In this document: piece by piece, positions 24,545 to 32,729 of the stretch
Layout of the letters: every line of letters starts with the position of its first letter
Numbering within the stretch: position 1 is the stretch's first letter
IMG/VR virus record: IMGVR_UViG_3300034105_001793
Location: 1 to 43,346 of that record
DNA: 43,346 nt
Direction: 5' to 3' (one strand)
DNA from: a virus
Program-made: the position numbers and the translations under genes
The notes under the pieces: model-generated
The model's database searches: none
The model's input: only the letters and a program-made list of their open reading frames with translations
Told to the model about the DNA's origin: nothing

Positions 24545-24838
24545 TTAGTTGTTTTTAAATATAAAGCTTACTGTATAATTTTCCATTTCGGACGAGAAAT
24601 CTCTTAAAGATTCGTTGCCACGGTCAAGTATTTTTTTTCTAATCCATGCGAACTTGTTTTCATCAAAATGATTTGCTGTGTCTATGATAGAATGATATTC
24701 TTGTGGAATATTATCATACAACTTACCATAATGATAATCATGATCTGCTTTCATGTCTTCAACAATCTTTAACATGTCTTTAAATATGCACGTTACCGAC
24801 TGTTTATACCTCTTTTCTAAAAAAAATTGACCATTCAT
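24545..24838 (-). CDS. Small hypothetical protein at the start of the tail block
   Basis: This 97-residue product is helical and rich in His, Tyr and Lys (KADHDYHYGKLYDNIPQEYH). No domain is recognised. It is the first gene of the leftward tail block, facing the rightward neck genes across a 45-nt gap. It has a good ribosome site (AAGGCATAAGG just before the ATG) and an A/T-rich TTATAAATTAA upstream. It ends 1 nt before the next gene, so the two are co-transcribed. Confidence 0.6.
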   Translation of the reverse strand: MNGQFFLEKRYKQSVTCIFKDMLKIVEDMKADHDYHYGKLYDNIPQEYHSIIDTANHFDENKFAWIRKKILDRGNESLRDFSSEMENYTVSFIFKNN

Positions 24839-24869
24839 CCTTATGCCTTAATTTATAATAGATAAAAAA

Positions 24870-24875
24870 GTGTAA
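24870..24875 (+). promoter_or_regulatory. GTGTAA promoter-like element upstream of the neck genes
   Basis: AAAAAAGTGTAAAATTCAAT directly precedes the ATG at 24884; the core ends 8 nt before it. This is the one clear start-proximal copy on the plus strand, showing that the element follows gene orientation. The 45-nt gap also holds the leader of the divergent leftward gene. Confidence 0.65.
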
Positions 24876-24883
24876 AATTCAAT

Positions 24884-25342
24884 ATGCCAAGCTTAATAAA
24901 TATCGCAAATCAATTAAAAGTAACATCCGCTTTTGCGAATTTGCATGACACGTTCTCTAGAGAGATAACTGTTTATAAAAATTCAAAGCAAGTAACTATC
25001 GCCAGTTCTGCTCAATACAATTCTATCTATGGAAACGCTGGAGCGTATAGCAACACACAAAATCAAATAGTATCTTCTACATTCATGGCTAGAATCTACT
25101 ATATTAAGATGGACGAAGAATTTCTATCAGACTCAGCTTCTAATAAAGGATCTCAAAACAAAATAATAATTCCACAAGGATCTGTCAAGATAGTGGTTGA
25201 TCCTGCTGGTTATCTTTTCATAAAAGAAGCAAGAAAGGTAGAATTCGATGGTAAAACTTTTTCGATTAAAAGTGATGGAGTTCCAATTGGGCTTTTTGAT
25301 AATCAATACTATGAATTCTTTTTAACTCCTTTAGATGAATAA
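24884..25342 (+). CDS. Putative head-tail connector or neck protein
   Basis: The 152-residue protein has no clear domain. It is beta-rich in its second half (KIIIPQGSVKIVVDPAGYLFIKEARKVEFDGKTF, shown here as consecutive strands at about residues 92-125), which fits a small barrel as found in head-closure or stopper proteins. It starts 8 nt after a GTGTAA element without a ribosome binding site and touches the next gene. Its place, three genes before the probable main tail tube, matches where phages keep neck and tail-completion genes. Function is from position only. Confidence 0.5.
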   Translation: MPSLINIANQLKVTSAFANLHDTFSREITVYKNSKQVTIASSAQYNSIYGNAGAYSNTQNQIVSSTFMARIYYIKMDEEFLSDSASNKGSQNKIIIPQGSVKIVVDPAGYLFIKEARKVEFDGKTFSIKSDGVPIGLFDNQYYEFFLTPLDE

Positions 25343-25941
25343 TGAAAATACCCAAGCAAGTATTAGACAGTGTTAATTTGCAAGCGAATAAGATTCTAAG
25401 ACCTCAAGTAGAAGATGGTTTGCGAAATATTGTTGACGATATAAAGAAACAAATGATTGAGGAATTCATGAATCATCCAGTTACAGAAGAAATAATGAAT
25501 GGTTATAATTCAGAAAATATATCTAATACTTTAGGCGGTTATGGCAATTTATTTTCTTTTATCGGTTTTGATTTTGGTGATGCGCCAGTTATCCCAATAA
25601 TAGAAATATTAGAACAAACTAGCATTATCTTTTCTAGATCTGGGCGAAATATTCTTACCGCAAACATTACCTTACCGTCCGCACAAGACATATTCGCTAA
25701 AACTCCCATGCCGTGGGCTTCTGGAAGAAGTTGGGCCAAAGGAATAGAATCTGGAATTTCTGGATTAGGGTTTTATCTTAATTCTTATGGAAAAGGCAAC
25801 TCTAACGCTGGTATTCAAGTTGAATCAAAGATGAGAGGCGGTCGCTTTAAAAACACTCTATACATATCGGCTTTAATAAATAAGTACCGAATACTTTTCT
25901 CTAAAATTAATTACGCGCAAATAAACATTAAAATATCATGA
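25342..25941 (+). CDS. Putative neck or tail-completion protein
   Basis: The 199-residue product begins with an amphipathic helical region (DGLRNIVDDIKKQMIEEFMNHP) and then has NTLGGYGNLFSFIGFDFGDAP. I recall similar sequences from uncharacterised proteins of marine phages, without a tested function. A hydrophobic strand region and a basic C-terminus (KMRGGRFKNTLYISALINKYR) follow. The helix-then-beta layout resembles HK97 gp10-type tail completion proteins. It shares its first base with the preceding stop codon and overlaps the next gene by 4 nt. Tentative. Confidence 0.45.
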   Translation: MKIPKQVLDSVNLQANKILRPQVEDGLRNIVDDIKKQMIEEFMNHPVTEEIMNGYNSENISNTLGGYGNLFSFIGFDFGDAPVIPIIEILEQTSIIFSRSGRNILTANITLPSAQDIFAKTPMPWASGRSWAKGIESGISGLGFYLNSYGKGNSNAGIQVESKMRGGRFKNTLYISALINKYRILFSKINYAQINIKIS

Positions 25942-26783
25942 TCGAACAATTTCAACATAGAGCAACAACATCATTCATGCTTTGGTTTGACAACTTTTTA
26001 TTGAAAAAGGGTCAAGCATTCAGCAATCAAACAGGGGTTTTTTATAACTACACTGATGACAGATTAGACAGTAGATACAAATCTTTCGGCAGTCCTTATA
26101 AACAATGGGTTACTGATTCTTCAATCAATGGAGCTACTGTTCCTTCTGGTGTTTATGTAAACGGAGTTTTTCAACCAAGAAGTAATAATTTACTTTTAGA
26201 TTTCGAAAATGGACGAGCCTTAATCAGTGGAGTATCCAACTCCGCATCAATCACTGGATCTTTTTCGGTGAAAGATTTCAACATATACTTCACAAACGAT
26301 GGAGAAGATGATCTACTTGTCGATAAAAAGTATAATTCCAATCCAAGAGTTTACTCTGCGCCGAATACATATGTAGAACCATACGATCAAGTAGTTCCAG
26401 CTATATTCATTTCCAGCCAATCAATGCGAAATGATCCATTTGCTTTTGGCGGCGAAGATACTACTAAGATTTCAATGAAAGCTGTAGTGCTTGCCGAAAA
26501 TCCTTATCAATTAGATGGAGTTCTTTCTATTTTTGCCGATTCATATAACGAAGTTATTCCCAACATTCCATACTCTGGCAATCCAATCACTGAATATGGA
26601 GACATTAAAAATGGACGTTTTTCCTATGAAGATTTAAAAACTCAATACGCTGGCAATCCATTATTCTTTGTTGAAGATGTTGACACTTCGAAATTGACAG
26701 ACAAAGCTCGAAAATCTTTGGCAAATGATTTGTATATTGGCTTTATTGATTTTGAAATACACCAACAAAGATACCATAGATGA
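25938..26783 (+). CDS. Putative tail terminator or neck protein
   Basis: The 281-residue protein is rich in beta strands and aromatic residues. It starts MIEQFQHRATTSFMLWFDNFLLKKGQ, has a central segment with VPSGVYVNGVFQPRSNNLLL and SASITGSFSVKDFNIYFTND, and ends in a helix with basic residues. This order (N-terminal helix, then long antiparallel strands) could fit a tail terminator, but no signature is decisive. It overlaps the previous gene by 4 nt and precedes the main tail-tube-like gene, the normal position for the protein that caps the tube at the neck. Confidence 0.45.
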   Translation: MIEQFQHRATTSFMLWFDNFLLKKGQAFSNQTGVFYNYTDDRLDSRYKSFGSPYKQWVTDSSINGATVPSGVYVNGVFQPRSNNLLLDFENGRALISGVSNSASITGSFSVKDFNIYFTNDGEDDLLVDKKYNSNPRVYSAPNTYVEPYDQVVPAIFISSQSMRNDPFAFGGEDTTKISMKAVVLAENPYQLDGVLSIFADSYNEVIPNIPYSGNPITEYGDIKNGRFSYEDLKTQYAGNPLFFVEDVDTSKLTDKARKSLANDLYIGFIDFEIHQQRYHR

Positions 26784-26840
26784 TAAAAATAATTTCACTT
26801 TTTTTGAGTGCAGCTGTAAAGACAATAAAGATAAAAAATT

Positions 26841-27959
26841 ATGGCACGTAACCGAGTAATTTACCAATCAGACGCTTTGTATATTAGCGAAGGCATCACT
26901 TCTACTACCACAGGAAAGCACAGACAATTAGATCGCGTTCAAAGCGCAAATTATAGCTTTAATGTTTCTCGTCAAGACATTAATCAATATGGCGAGCTTG
27001 CACGTATCGATTCTATCGTTTTAGAATCTCCTACAGTAAGTGTAGACTTTTCATATTATTTGACAGATGGAACTAACGAAAGAGCGCTTGGATTCAATTT
27101 ATTAACAGGAGTTGGAATTTCTGGCAACGCTATTTCTGGTTTGATGTTGGATACAAGCGGCAGAAATTTGTATATTACCACTTCTACAGAAGGTAACGAT
27201 TATAATAAAACTAATAATTTTAATGGAGTCAAATCACTCATTGGAATAGGAAATGTATTCTTGACAGACTACACCTTAGATGTCGCTGTAGGAAGCTTGC
27301 CGACCGTATCTGTATCAATGGAAGGATCAAATATTACCGCATCTGGTGTGAGCGGTACCGCCGTATCTGGTATTAGCGGCTTCTTACCTTCTGTTGATGT
27401 TACTGGTGGAGCGTCTTACGCATCAACTGGTATTTTACTTCCAAGTGGATCGAGCAACACTGGTACTGCCACAGTTTCTGCTCTTAGACCTGGAGATGTT
27501 ACTCTTTCTTTCGGAAGTAATAATTCTGGGATTATCTCTGATATTACTGGTGGAGCAGACGGTATTCACATTCAAAGCGCAAGTCTTTCAGTTCCTCTTT
27601 CACGCTCTGCATTGCAACGCTTGGGAAGCAGATATCCATATTCAAGACTTGTTGATTTCCCTTTGAATGTTACATTATCTGTCAACGCTATTCTAAATGA
27701 ATTAACCGCTGAAAACTTAGCTGCGTCTATCGACACTAAAATCACAAATGATTTGACATTAACAATCAAACAGCCTAATTCGACTAGCAATGCTTTAGTA
27801 TATGTTCTTAAAGGTTGTAAACTTGATAGTGAATCATTCAGTTCTAGTATCGGCTCGAACAAAACTGTAGACCTTGTTTTCTCCACTCAGGTTGGAGGTA
27901 ACAATGATACCGCTAATGGTTTATTTATCAGCGGCTTTGGAAGTGGATCAGTTTTTTAA
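26841..27959 (+). CDS. Tail-tube-like protein, probable main tube subunit
   Basis: This 372-residue beta-rich product belongs to the four-member tail-tube-like family of this window. Common segments are YSFNVSRQDINQYG and VDFSYYLTDGTNERALGF (about residues 33-85), FLTDYTLDVAVGSLPTVSVSM (about 135-155), and RLGSRYPYSRLVDFPLN (about 260-277). Between the last two is an insertion of roughly 90 residues rich in Gly, Ser and Thr (GVSGTAVSGISGF ... VTLSFG), which could be an exposed Ig-like decoration. It stands alone between neck genes and a strong terminator, as expected for an abundant major protein, so I call it the main tube. It could instead be another tail ring protein. Confidence 0.6.
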   Translation: MARNRVIYQSDALYISEGITSTTTGKHRQLDRVQSANYSFNVSRQDINQYGELARIDSIVLESPTVSVDFSYYLTDGTNERALGFNLLTGVGISGNAISGLMLDTSGRNLYITTSTEGNDYNKTNNFNGVKSLIGIGNVFLTDYTLDVAVGSLPTVSVSMEGSNITASGVSGTAVSGISGFLPSVDVTGGASYASTGILLPSGSSNTGTATVSALRPGDVTLSFGSNNSGIISDITGGADGIHIQSASLSVPLSRSALQRLGSRYPYSRLVDFPLNVTLSVNAILNELTAENLAASIDTKITNDLTLTIKQPNSTSNALVYVLKGCKLDSESFSSSIGSNKTVDLVFSTQVGGNNDTANGLFISGFGSGSVF

Positions 27960-27961
27960 GT

Positions 27962-28006
27962 AGCCCTTCTGAAACACTATTTGATGAATTCAGTGTTTAT
28001 GGGGCT
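27962..28006 (+). other. Hairpin in the 3' untranslated region of the tail-tube-like gene
   Basis: AGCCC (27962-27966) pairs with GGGCT (28002-28006), and inside it AAACACT (27972-27978) pairs with AGTGTTT (27992-27998). The result is an interrupted stem that starts 2 nt after the stop codon's last base. It has no U-run, so it is not itself a typical terminator. It may protect the 3' end of the transcript. Confidence 0.5.
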
Positions 28007-28039
28007 TTCGTTCCAGAAAGTTAAATGAATCAAAGATAA

Positions 28040-28061
28040 GGGGTCTAGGCAACTAGACCCC
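28040..28061 (+). terminator. Rho-independent terminator after the tail-tube-like gene
   Basis: GGGGTCTAG (28040-28048), a GCAA loop and CTAGACCCC (28053-28061) form a perfect 9-bp stem, followed by TTGTTATTT. It ends the tail-tube-like transcript and separates it from the next gene at 28102. Confidence 0.85.
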
Positions 28062-28101
28062 TTGTTATTTCACATGGGCTAAAACAAACCAACAAATAAA
28101 A

Positions 28102-29142
28102 ATGTCAACAATAGATTATTCAAGCTTCGAAACTCCGACAGGATCTTGGTCTGGATCAAGCGCTGCACCTCCAAATTATTTAAAAGACTATAAAATAATA
28201 GCTTCATCTATAACTGATTTATATGAACCAAATTCCATTATAACATTTGCATTTGGCGCTGGAGAAGAAAATGCTTCTGGCAAATTAAAGGTTGTATCAG
28301 GAAATATGTTAAATCTTCCATTTGATAAAGCATATGTAGATATTTCTGATTATGATGATTATATTGTAATTAAAAATAATAACCCTGGTCAATATAGTGG
28401 TATATGGGTAAGCGATCAAAGTACTATCTCACCAGCTAGTTTTATAGTAGCTTATACAGAAGGAGGTTTTTGGGCAATGGGAGCCGCACAAAATGAATCT
28501 CCAAATGTTATATTTAGAGCTTATCCAACTGGAATTGGGGATTATAGCTATGATTCAATTATAACTTTGCCTTGGCTATCAATTAATGAAGGATCTATTG
28601 GTGAATTACCAGTTCCTAATTTTACGGATTTAAATGATGATCCAAGTGGTGAGCATAATTTTATTTATCAATTAAATTTTGTCGAAGATGGTCCCAAAGA
28701 GCCTATCCAAGAAATTTTAATTCGTTTTGACGATAACGGACAATCTTGGACAAGAAGAAGAATAAATATTGGAGATCTTAGAGATACAACTGGAGTAATT
28801 GTTTCTGGATTAGATTTAAATTCTGGAGAACAAATAATTACTTTCGCATTAGGAGTTGATCTTGGGTCAAACTCTGCTATAGAATTTTATTGGAACAATG
28901 GTGTTTTATATAAAGAAGAGTTTCCAAGCTTGGGTGGGCTACCTGCGCCTTATCCATTTGATAGTTCATTCTTTAATTCTCAAGGATACGGAACAGCTAA
29001 TGTGTATGCAGATGAACCAATGATCTCTTATGAAGTTATAAATAATCACTCAATTCGAGTTACCACAACAGCTGAAGAAGTCGCATCTCTAATTCCACCG
29101 CTTCGGAAGTTATATGTTAATTTTAGCGGCATAATAGCATAA
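28102..29142 (+). CDS. Unknown virion-type protein
   Basis: The 346-residue product has no domain I recognise. It opens with a Ser/Gly/Pro-rich stretch (SFETPTGSWSGSSAAPP) and continues with many short beta strands, Gly turns and acidic loops (IITFAFGAGEENASG, VIVSGLDLNSGEQIITFALG). The composition is typical of phage appendage or decoration proteins. The repeated ITFAFGAG / ITFALGVD phrase (about residues 47 and 253) hints at an internal duplication. It is isolated by terminators on both sides, and neither a GTGTAA nor a clear sigma70 promoter was found in the 40 nt ahead of it, so read-through past the upstream terminator may be needed. Function unknown. Confidence 0.6.
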   Translation: MSTIDYSSFETPTGSWSGSSAAPPNYLKDYKIIASSITDLYEPNSIITFAFGAGEENASGKLKVVSGNMLNLPFDKAYVDISDYDDYIVIKNNNPGQYSGIWVSDQSTISPASFIVAYTEGGFWAMGAAQNESPNVIFRAYPTGIGDYSYDSIITLPWLSINEGSIGELPVPNFTDLNDDPSGEHNFIYQLNFVEDGPKEPIQEILIRFDDNGQSWTRRRINIGDLRDTTGVIVSGLDLNSGEQIITFALGVDLGSNSAIEFYWNNGVLYKEEFPSLGGLPAPYPFDSSFFNSQGYGTANVYADEPMISYEVINNHSIRVTTTAEEVASLIPPLRKLYVNFSGIIA

Positions 29143-29148
29143 ACAATT

Positions 29149-29170
29149 AAACCCGCCTTTCGGCGGGTTT
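29149..29170. terminator. Bidirectional rho-independent terminator
   Basis: AAACCCGCC (29149-29157), a TTTC loop and GGCGGGTTT (29162-29170) pair perfectly and are followed by TTATT. The A-run on the left gives a U-run for leftward transcripts, so it can stop both converging units (28102 rightwards and 29198 leftwards). Confidence 0.88.
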
Positions 29171-29197
29171 TTATTGGGCTTCGATAAACTATCTAAA

Positions 29198-29653
29198 TCA
29201 GATAGTTATATTAAGAGCATCTATTCCTCCAAGTTGTAGAGGCTGGGATTGGTATATATTGTAGTAATGAGAAAGCTTCTCGACTTTTCTATCACTTTCT
29301 TCTGCAAGGCTTTTGTAAACCTTGGATACTTCGTTTTTGTTGGTGAATGTAACAGAACTATTTCCATCTCTCAAACTAAGTATATCAGAGCCGTTCGTAT
29401 TGCCGATCAATCCTCTTAAAGCGTTGCGCGATTGCTTTCTATAGTAATTACCCATATACAACTCTTTATAAATAGCTTGCGATTCTAAATCTAGCTCAGC
29501 ATCGATTCCGCTGTATGAAGTATTTATTCTATTATTTAACTGCCCCAAATTACTTTCGAGCCAAGCTTCGATGTAAGAATTATACATCACTCCAGTGTCT
29601 CCATCGAATTCTGTCTGAAAAATATTTAATGCTAAGTCGCTAATTACACTCAT
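29198..29653 (-). CDS. Putative head-tail connector (adaptor) protein
   Basis: The preferred start is the ATG at 29653 (MSVISDLALNIF), giving 151 residues. A TTG 18 nt upstream lies inside the GTGTAA element and is unlikely. The protein is mainly helical, with FQTEFDGDTG, YIEAWLESNLGQLNN, QAIYKELYMGNYYRKQSRNALRG and VTFTNKNEVSKVYKSLAEESD. This helical adaptor-like pattern, with a conserved Y-K-E-x-Y stretch, resembles small connector proteins of large phages as I recall them. It is the most downstream gene of the head block, consistent with a head-tail joining function. Confidence 0.5.
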   Translation of the reverse strand: MSVISDLALNIFQTEFDGDTGVMYNSYIEAWLESNLGQLNNRINTSYSGIDAELDLESQAIYKELYMGNYYRKQSRNALRGLIGNTNGSDILSLRDGNSSVTFTNKNEVSKVYKSLAEESDRKVEKLSHYYNIYQSQPLQLGGIDALNITI

Positions 29654-29661
29654 ACAGTATA

Positions 29662-29667
29662 TTACAC
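29662..29667 (-). promoter_or_regulatory. GTGTAA promoter-like element upstream of the connector candidate
   Basis: On the minus strand this reads TTGAGTGTAATATACTGT followed by the ATG at 29653; the core ends 8 nt before it. A second copy (29644-29649) lies inside the first codons (ATGAGTGTAATTAGC), so GAGTGTAAT is directly repeated 18 nt apart. The first copy also overlaps the end of the upstream gene. Confidence 0.55.
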
Positions 29668-30123
29668 TCAAATATCCCCAAGGATTTTCAATAATTTCTT
29701 ATGTTCTGGATTGTTTGGATCGGGAATAAAGCTGTTTACTGGTGATGGCATAATGTTGCGGCGACTGTTCTTTGTATACGCTTGGAATTCCCTGATTAGA
29801 TTTTTCTTTAAAGTAGGATATTCGTGGAATGGATTGATGCCGATCTTGTTTGCCAGTCTTTGCAGATCAGTGATAGACATTTCTTTGAGGTTCTCCTCGA
29901 AGATCTCAAGTTCGTTTGTGCCGAATGGACTGATTTGAGATACGCCGAGAATAACCTCTAGCTCTCTCATGTTTTGAACGAACTCTGGAGTATTCACTTG
30001 ACCATTGAGTCTCATGTGCGAGATTCGTTCAATCAATCCTTGTGGATTACTAGATCCATTTGTTGTTTGAATTTCTGGCTTCAATGCACCGTTGGTTTCT
30101 TCGATTTTCTTTTTTCTAGGCAT
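29668..30123 (-). CDS. Hypothetical protein between capsid and connector genes
   Basis: No domain is recognised in this 151-residue product. It has a basic start (MPRKKKIEE), a Gln/Asn-rich linker, a helical region (NMRELEVILGVSQ), and a segment LKEMSITDLQRLANKIGINPF followed by TLKKNLIREFQAYTK that resembles a small SAP-like or helix-extended-loop-helix DNA-binding unit. ATATAATAAAG lies just upstream of its ATG. Position between the capsid terminator and the connector candidate suggests a small head or neck-associated protein, or an internal DNA-binding protein. Confidence 0.55.
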   Translation of the reverse strand: MPRKKKIEETNGALKPEIQTTNGSSNPQGLIERISHMRLNGQVNTPEFVQNMRELEVILGVSQISPFGTNELEIFEENLKEMSITDLQRLANKIGINPFHEYPTLKKNLIREFQAYTKNSRRNIMPSPVNSFIPDPNNPEHKKLLKILGDI

Positions 30124-30161
30124 ACTTTATTATATCTTAAAACTCATGTTTTTAAATAAAA

Positions 30162-30189
30162 AAGAGCCGCCCCGTTAAGGGCGGCTCTT
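30162..30189 (-). terminator. Rho-independent terminator of the major capsid gene
   Basis: The arms AAGAGCCGCCC (30162-30172) and GGGCGGCTCTT (30179-30189) pair over 11 bp around a 6-nt loop. On the minus strand, the direction of the capsid gene, the 3' arm is followed by a U-rich tract (TTTTATTTAAA). This GC-rich stem is the strongest terminator in the window. Confidence 0.9.
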
Positions 30190-30206
30190 GGGAGGGTTTA
30201 TCGCTA

Positions 30207-31349
30207 TTAAGCAAGACCAGAAACGATCTTACCAACGAGAGCGCGGGTATCGAGAACCATACGACCTTCTTCAAGAGAGCCGAAGTAACCGATCTTGCTC
30301 TGACGAACGCTGTATTGATCATCAGCGGTAAGAGAGAACTCAGAACCGTTTTCAGAATCAACAGCAACTGCGCGGATAAGAGAATCACGGGTACGATCAA
30401 GACCAATGATGATTTCTTCGTTAGTTCCATCAAACACAGCGGAATTTCCGCCAGCTGCATTGGTGAATGCGGTACTTCCAGCTACAACATCAAATACAGT
30501 ATTGAAGCGTTGGCCTTTACCAAGCTCATTGATTTCCATGATCGAAACACCGTAGAACTCAGGGATACCTGCGCTGTTGTAGATAGAAGTTCTCATATCT
30601 TCTGGAGCAGCAAGATCGGTGACGATTGCACCGCCAGCACCACCACCTCTGGTGTTGATTGGATTGTAAGCCATTGCACGAAGCTCTTGAACAACTTCTG
30701 GAGAAACAATGATGTCAGTCAAACCGCGACCTTGGCGAGCTTCTGGAGTACCACCAAGCCATGAGGTATTGATTCTCTTGGCAAGAGTGAAGAGTTCGTT
30801 AAGATCTGCAAGCAAGAAGCGACCATTGGTATTAGCACGTTGAACGTGTTTCTTACCATTAGTTGTAGCACCAGCAAGTGAACCTAAAAGAAGGTTAGCA
30901 GAAGTCTTCTCTTGTTTGAAGAGAATTTCTTGTGCAAGACGAGTAAAGGTCTTGCTGATAACATCCATACGGCTCTTAGCAGCATAGCGCTTGTCAAAGC
31001 TCAATGCGGAATCAAGAGTATAGGTGTGGATCTTCATTTCAGAAACAGTTGGTAAAACTTGGTTCTGAGGAAGACCACCAGCTGCGCTTTGGCTATATAC
31101 AGTGATATAGTCTTCAGCAGCTACGTCGTAGTATAAATCGAGCGGAATGCTTGGATTGTCATCAGCGTTGAATTGAAGTGGAGTGAACAAGTTGCTCAAG
31201 GTAGGAGCGTTGTTGATAACTTCAGCTAAAACTGGACCGATGAATTCAGCAAGAGCGACTTGAGCTTCCATCGCAACAGCGCGATTTCTTGAAGCCATAG
31301 CTTTGATTAACTCGATTTGTTCAGGAGTTCTTTTTAAAGTAATTTTCAT
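30207..31349 (-). CDS. Major capsid protein (HK97-like fold)
   Basis: The 380-residue protein is the probable shell subunit. It has the order expected for HK97-fold capsid proteins: a helical N-arm, DLYYDVAAEDYITVYSQSAAGG at about residues 71-92 (E-loop region), helical FDKRYAAKSRMDVISKTFTRLAQEI (spine), FLLADLNELFTLAKRI, TDIIVSPEVVQELRAMAYNP (P-domain) and EFYGVSIMEINELGKG. Position after portal, protease-scaffold and decoration genes and before a strong terminator fits. Codons look more GC-rich and uniform than in the glycosyltransferase series, as expected for a very highly expressed gene. No N-terminal cleavage site can be named with certainty. Confidence 0.88.
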   Translation of the reverse strand: MKITLKRTPEQIELIKAMASRNRAVAMEAQVALAEFIGPVLAEVINNAPTLSNLFTPLQFNADDNPSIPLDLYYDVAAEDYITVYSQSAAGGLPQNQVLPTVSEMKIHTYTLDSALSFDKRYAAKSRMDVISKTFTRLAQEILFKQEKTSANLLLGSLAGATTNGKKHVQRANTNGRFLLADLNELFTLAKRINTSWLGGTPEARQGRGLTDIIVSPEVVQELRAMAYNPINTRGGGAGGAIVTDLAAPEDMRTSIYNSAGIPEFYGVSIMEINELGKGQRFNTVFDVVAGSTAFTNAAGGNSAVFDGTNEEIIIGLDRTRDSLIRAVAVDSENGSEFSLTADDQYSVRQSKIGYFGSLEEGRMVLDTRALVGKIVSGLA

Positions 31350-31371
31350 ATTTAAATTTTTCTAGGTTAGA

Positions 31372-32016
31372 TTAGAGTCCAAGACCGATGATTGCATAGC
31401 TTCCTGAGAGTGGATCAACAAGGTTAGCAGTTGAAGCAGTATAGGTGCGTGAACCAGTAGCGATAATAAGAGCGACTCTTGTTGGATCGGTAATCAAACA
31501 ACCAGTTAGCTTACCGCTAACGCCCGATGGAAGCTTGAGTCCACCACCAGGTGCGCCAATTGTTCCCGCAAATGCAGAATCATCAAGTGTGAAAATACCG
31601 CGAGTAGCAACTGGAACTGCTTGACCTGGAAGCATACACATAAGCTCTTCAGCTTTTTGTGGGTAGTAAAGAAGTTTCTCACCGTTTTCGTCATTCTTTG
31701 CAGTTTGGCGAAGAGTCATACCGATAAGTGCATCACCTGAAGTAGCAGGTTTAAGACTGATGCTAACTCTTGGGTATTGGTTGGCTCCAACGTATGGATA
31801 ATTTGTCTTACCAAGATATGATGCATAAGCATTATCATAAGTAATGGTGTCCACGTTTAAGTTTCCGCTTTCAATAGTAACGAAAACGCCAGCGTCTCCG
31901 TAGCTAGTAGCGCTGCTATCGGTAACTGATTCGTTAACAAATCCAGTTCCAAGAGCGAACATGTTGATAACGTCAGTTTCGTTATATTGTCTGAATGGTA
32001 ATGTTCTAAGTGACAT
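31372..32016 (-). CDS. Head decoration-type protein
   Basis: The 214-residue beta-rich product lies directly upstream of the major capsid gene. It has RTLPFRQYNETDVINMFAL at the N-terminus, an N-terminal FVTIESGNLNVDT region, a central SISLKPATSGDALIGMTLR and the C-terminal LTGCLITDPTRVALIIATG. Gly, Ser and Thr are abundant and there is no coiled coil. Such proteins next to the capsid gene usually stabilise the shell (decoration or cement). It is likely expressed with the capsid gene after a 22-nt gap. The role is by position and composition. Confidence 0.65.
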   Translation of the reverse strand: MSLRTLPFRQYNETDVINMFALGTGFVNESVTDSSATSYGDAGVFVTIESGNLNVDTITYDNAYASYLGKTNYPYVGANQYPRVSISLKPATSGDALIGMTLRQTAKNDENGEKLLYYPQKAEELMCMLPGQAVPVATRGIFTLDDSAFAGTIGAPGGGLKLPSGVSGKLTGCLITDPTRVALIIATGSRTYTASTANLVDPLSGSYAIIGLGL

Positions 32017-32036
32017 AATATTAGTTTATAGATTGT

Positions 32037-32729
32037 TTAGGAAATAATGATGTTTTTGCGATCAAATGCACTAGCGAATTTTTCTCTAAGCGATTTGACT
32101 TCTTTTGAAGATTCTTCGTTTGAATTAGGAAGTCCACTTTCGGAAGCTTGAGCTTTTTCAAGAGCTTCTTCAGCGAGTTCCTTGTCGGTTTTGGTTTCTG
32201 AAGCAGTGGAAACAGAAGCGAGCTTCTTAGCAACTTCCGCATCAATTCTGTCTTGGATATTCTTTTCGTAAGAAGCCTTAACTTCTTTATTCTTGTGTTT
32301 CCACATGATTGAAAGCTTATCTTGATAAGAAGCAAAAGCTTCATCAGAAAAATCGAGAGACTTGAGTTCATCGAGAAGAACTTTGCGATCTTGGTCATCA
32401 AGATCGTAGCTATTATCGATAACTTCCATTCTAGCGTTGAAGCAAGCAATAGCTTCTTCTTGCTTTTTGAAATTTTCGAATTCTGCAATGCGCTGTGAAG
32501 CTTGGCCAATATCAGCTTGTAGTTTTTCAACTGAAGCTTTTAGCTCTTCACGGTCTTTAATTGCAGCAGCTGCTTCTTCTTCAGCTTTGGTTAGAGATGC
32601 ACGATATTCGATATCTTTTTGTTTGATAGCTTCGGCAAATGTACTAGTCATGTTGGCGACAGCTTCTTCAGAGAATTTTTTCTCCACAAGAAGATCTTTA
32701 AGTTCAGAGAGGACTTCTTCAATATCCAT
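32037..32729 (-). CDS. Internal start giving free scaffold protein
   Basis: Within the protease-scaffold gene an in-frame ATG at 32729 (MDIEEVLSELKDLLVEKKF) marks exactly the beginning of the helical scaffold half and would give 230 residues. It is preceded by GCGAATGTAAAACACAAAA and then AAGAAACTATT, a one-base variant of the GTGTAA element (ATGTAA at 32750-32755) 20 nt upstream. Nested scaffold genes read from internal starts are known from lambda (Nu3 within C). I infer the same device here. The alternative is that only the fusion is made and self-cleaved. Confidence 0.5.
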   Translation of the reverse strand: MDIEEVLSELKDLLVEKKFSEEAVANMTSTFAEAIKQKDIEYRASLTKAEEEAAAAIKDREELKASVEKLQADIGQASQRIAEFENFKKQEEAIACFNARMEVIDNSYDLDDQDRKVLLDELKSLDFSDEAFASYQDKLSIMWKHKNKEVKASYEKNIQDRIDAEVAKKLASVSTASETKTDKELAEEALEKAQASESGLPNSNEESSKEVKSLREKFASAFDRKNIIIS

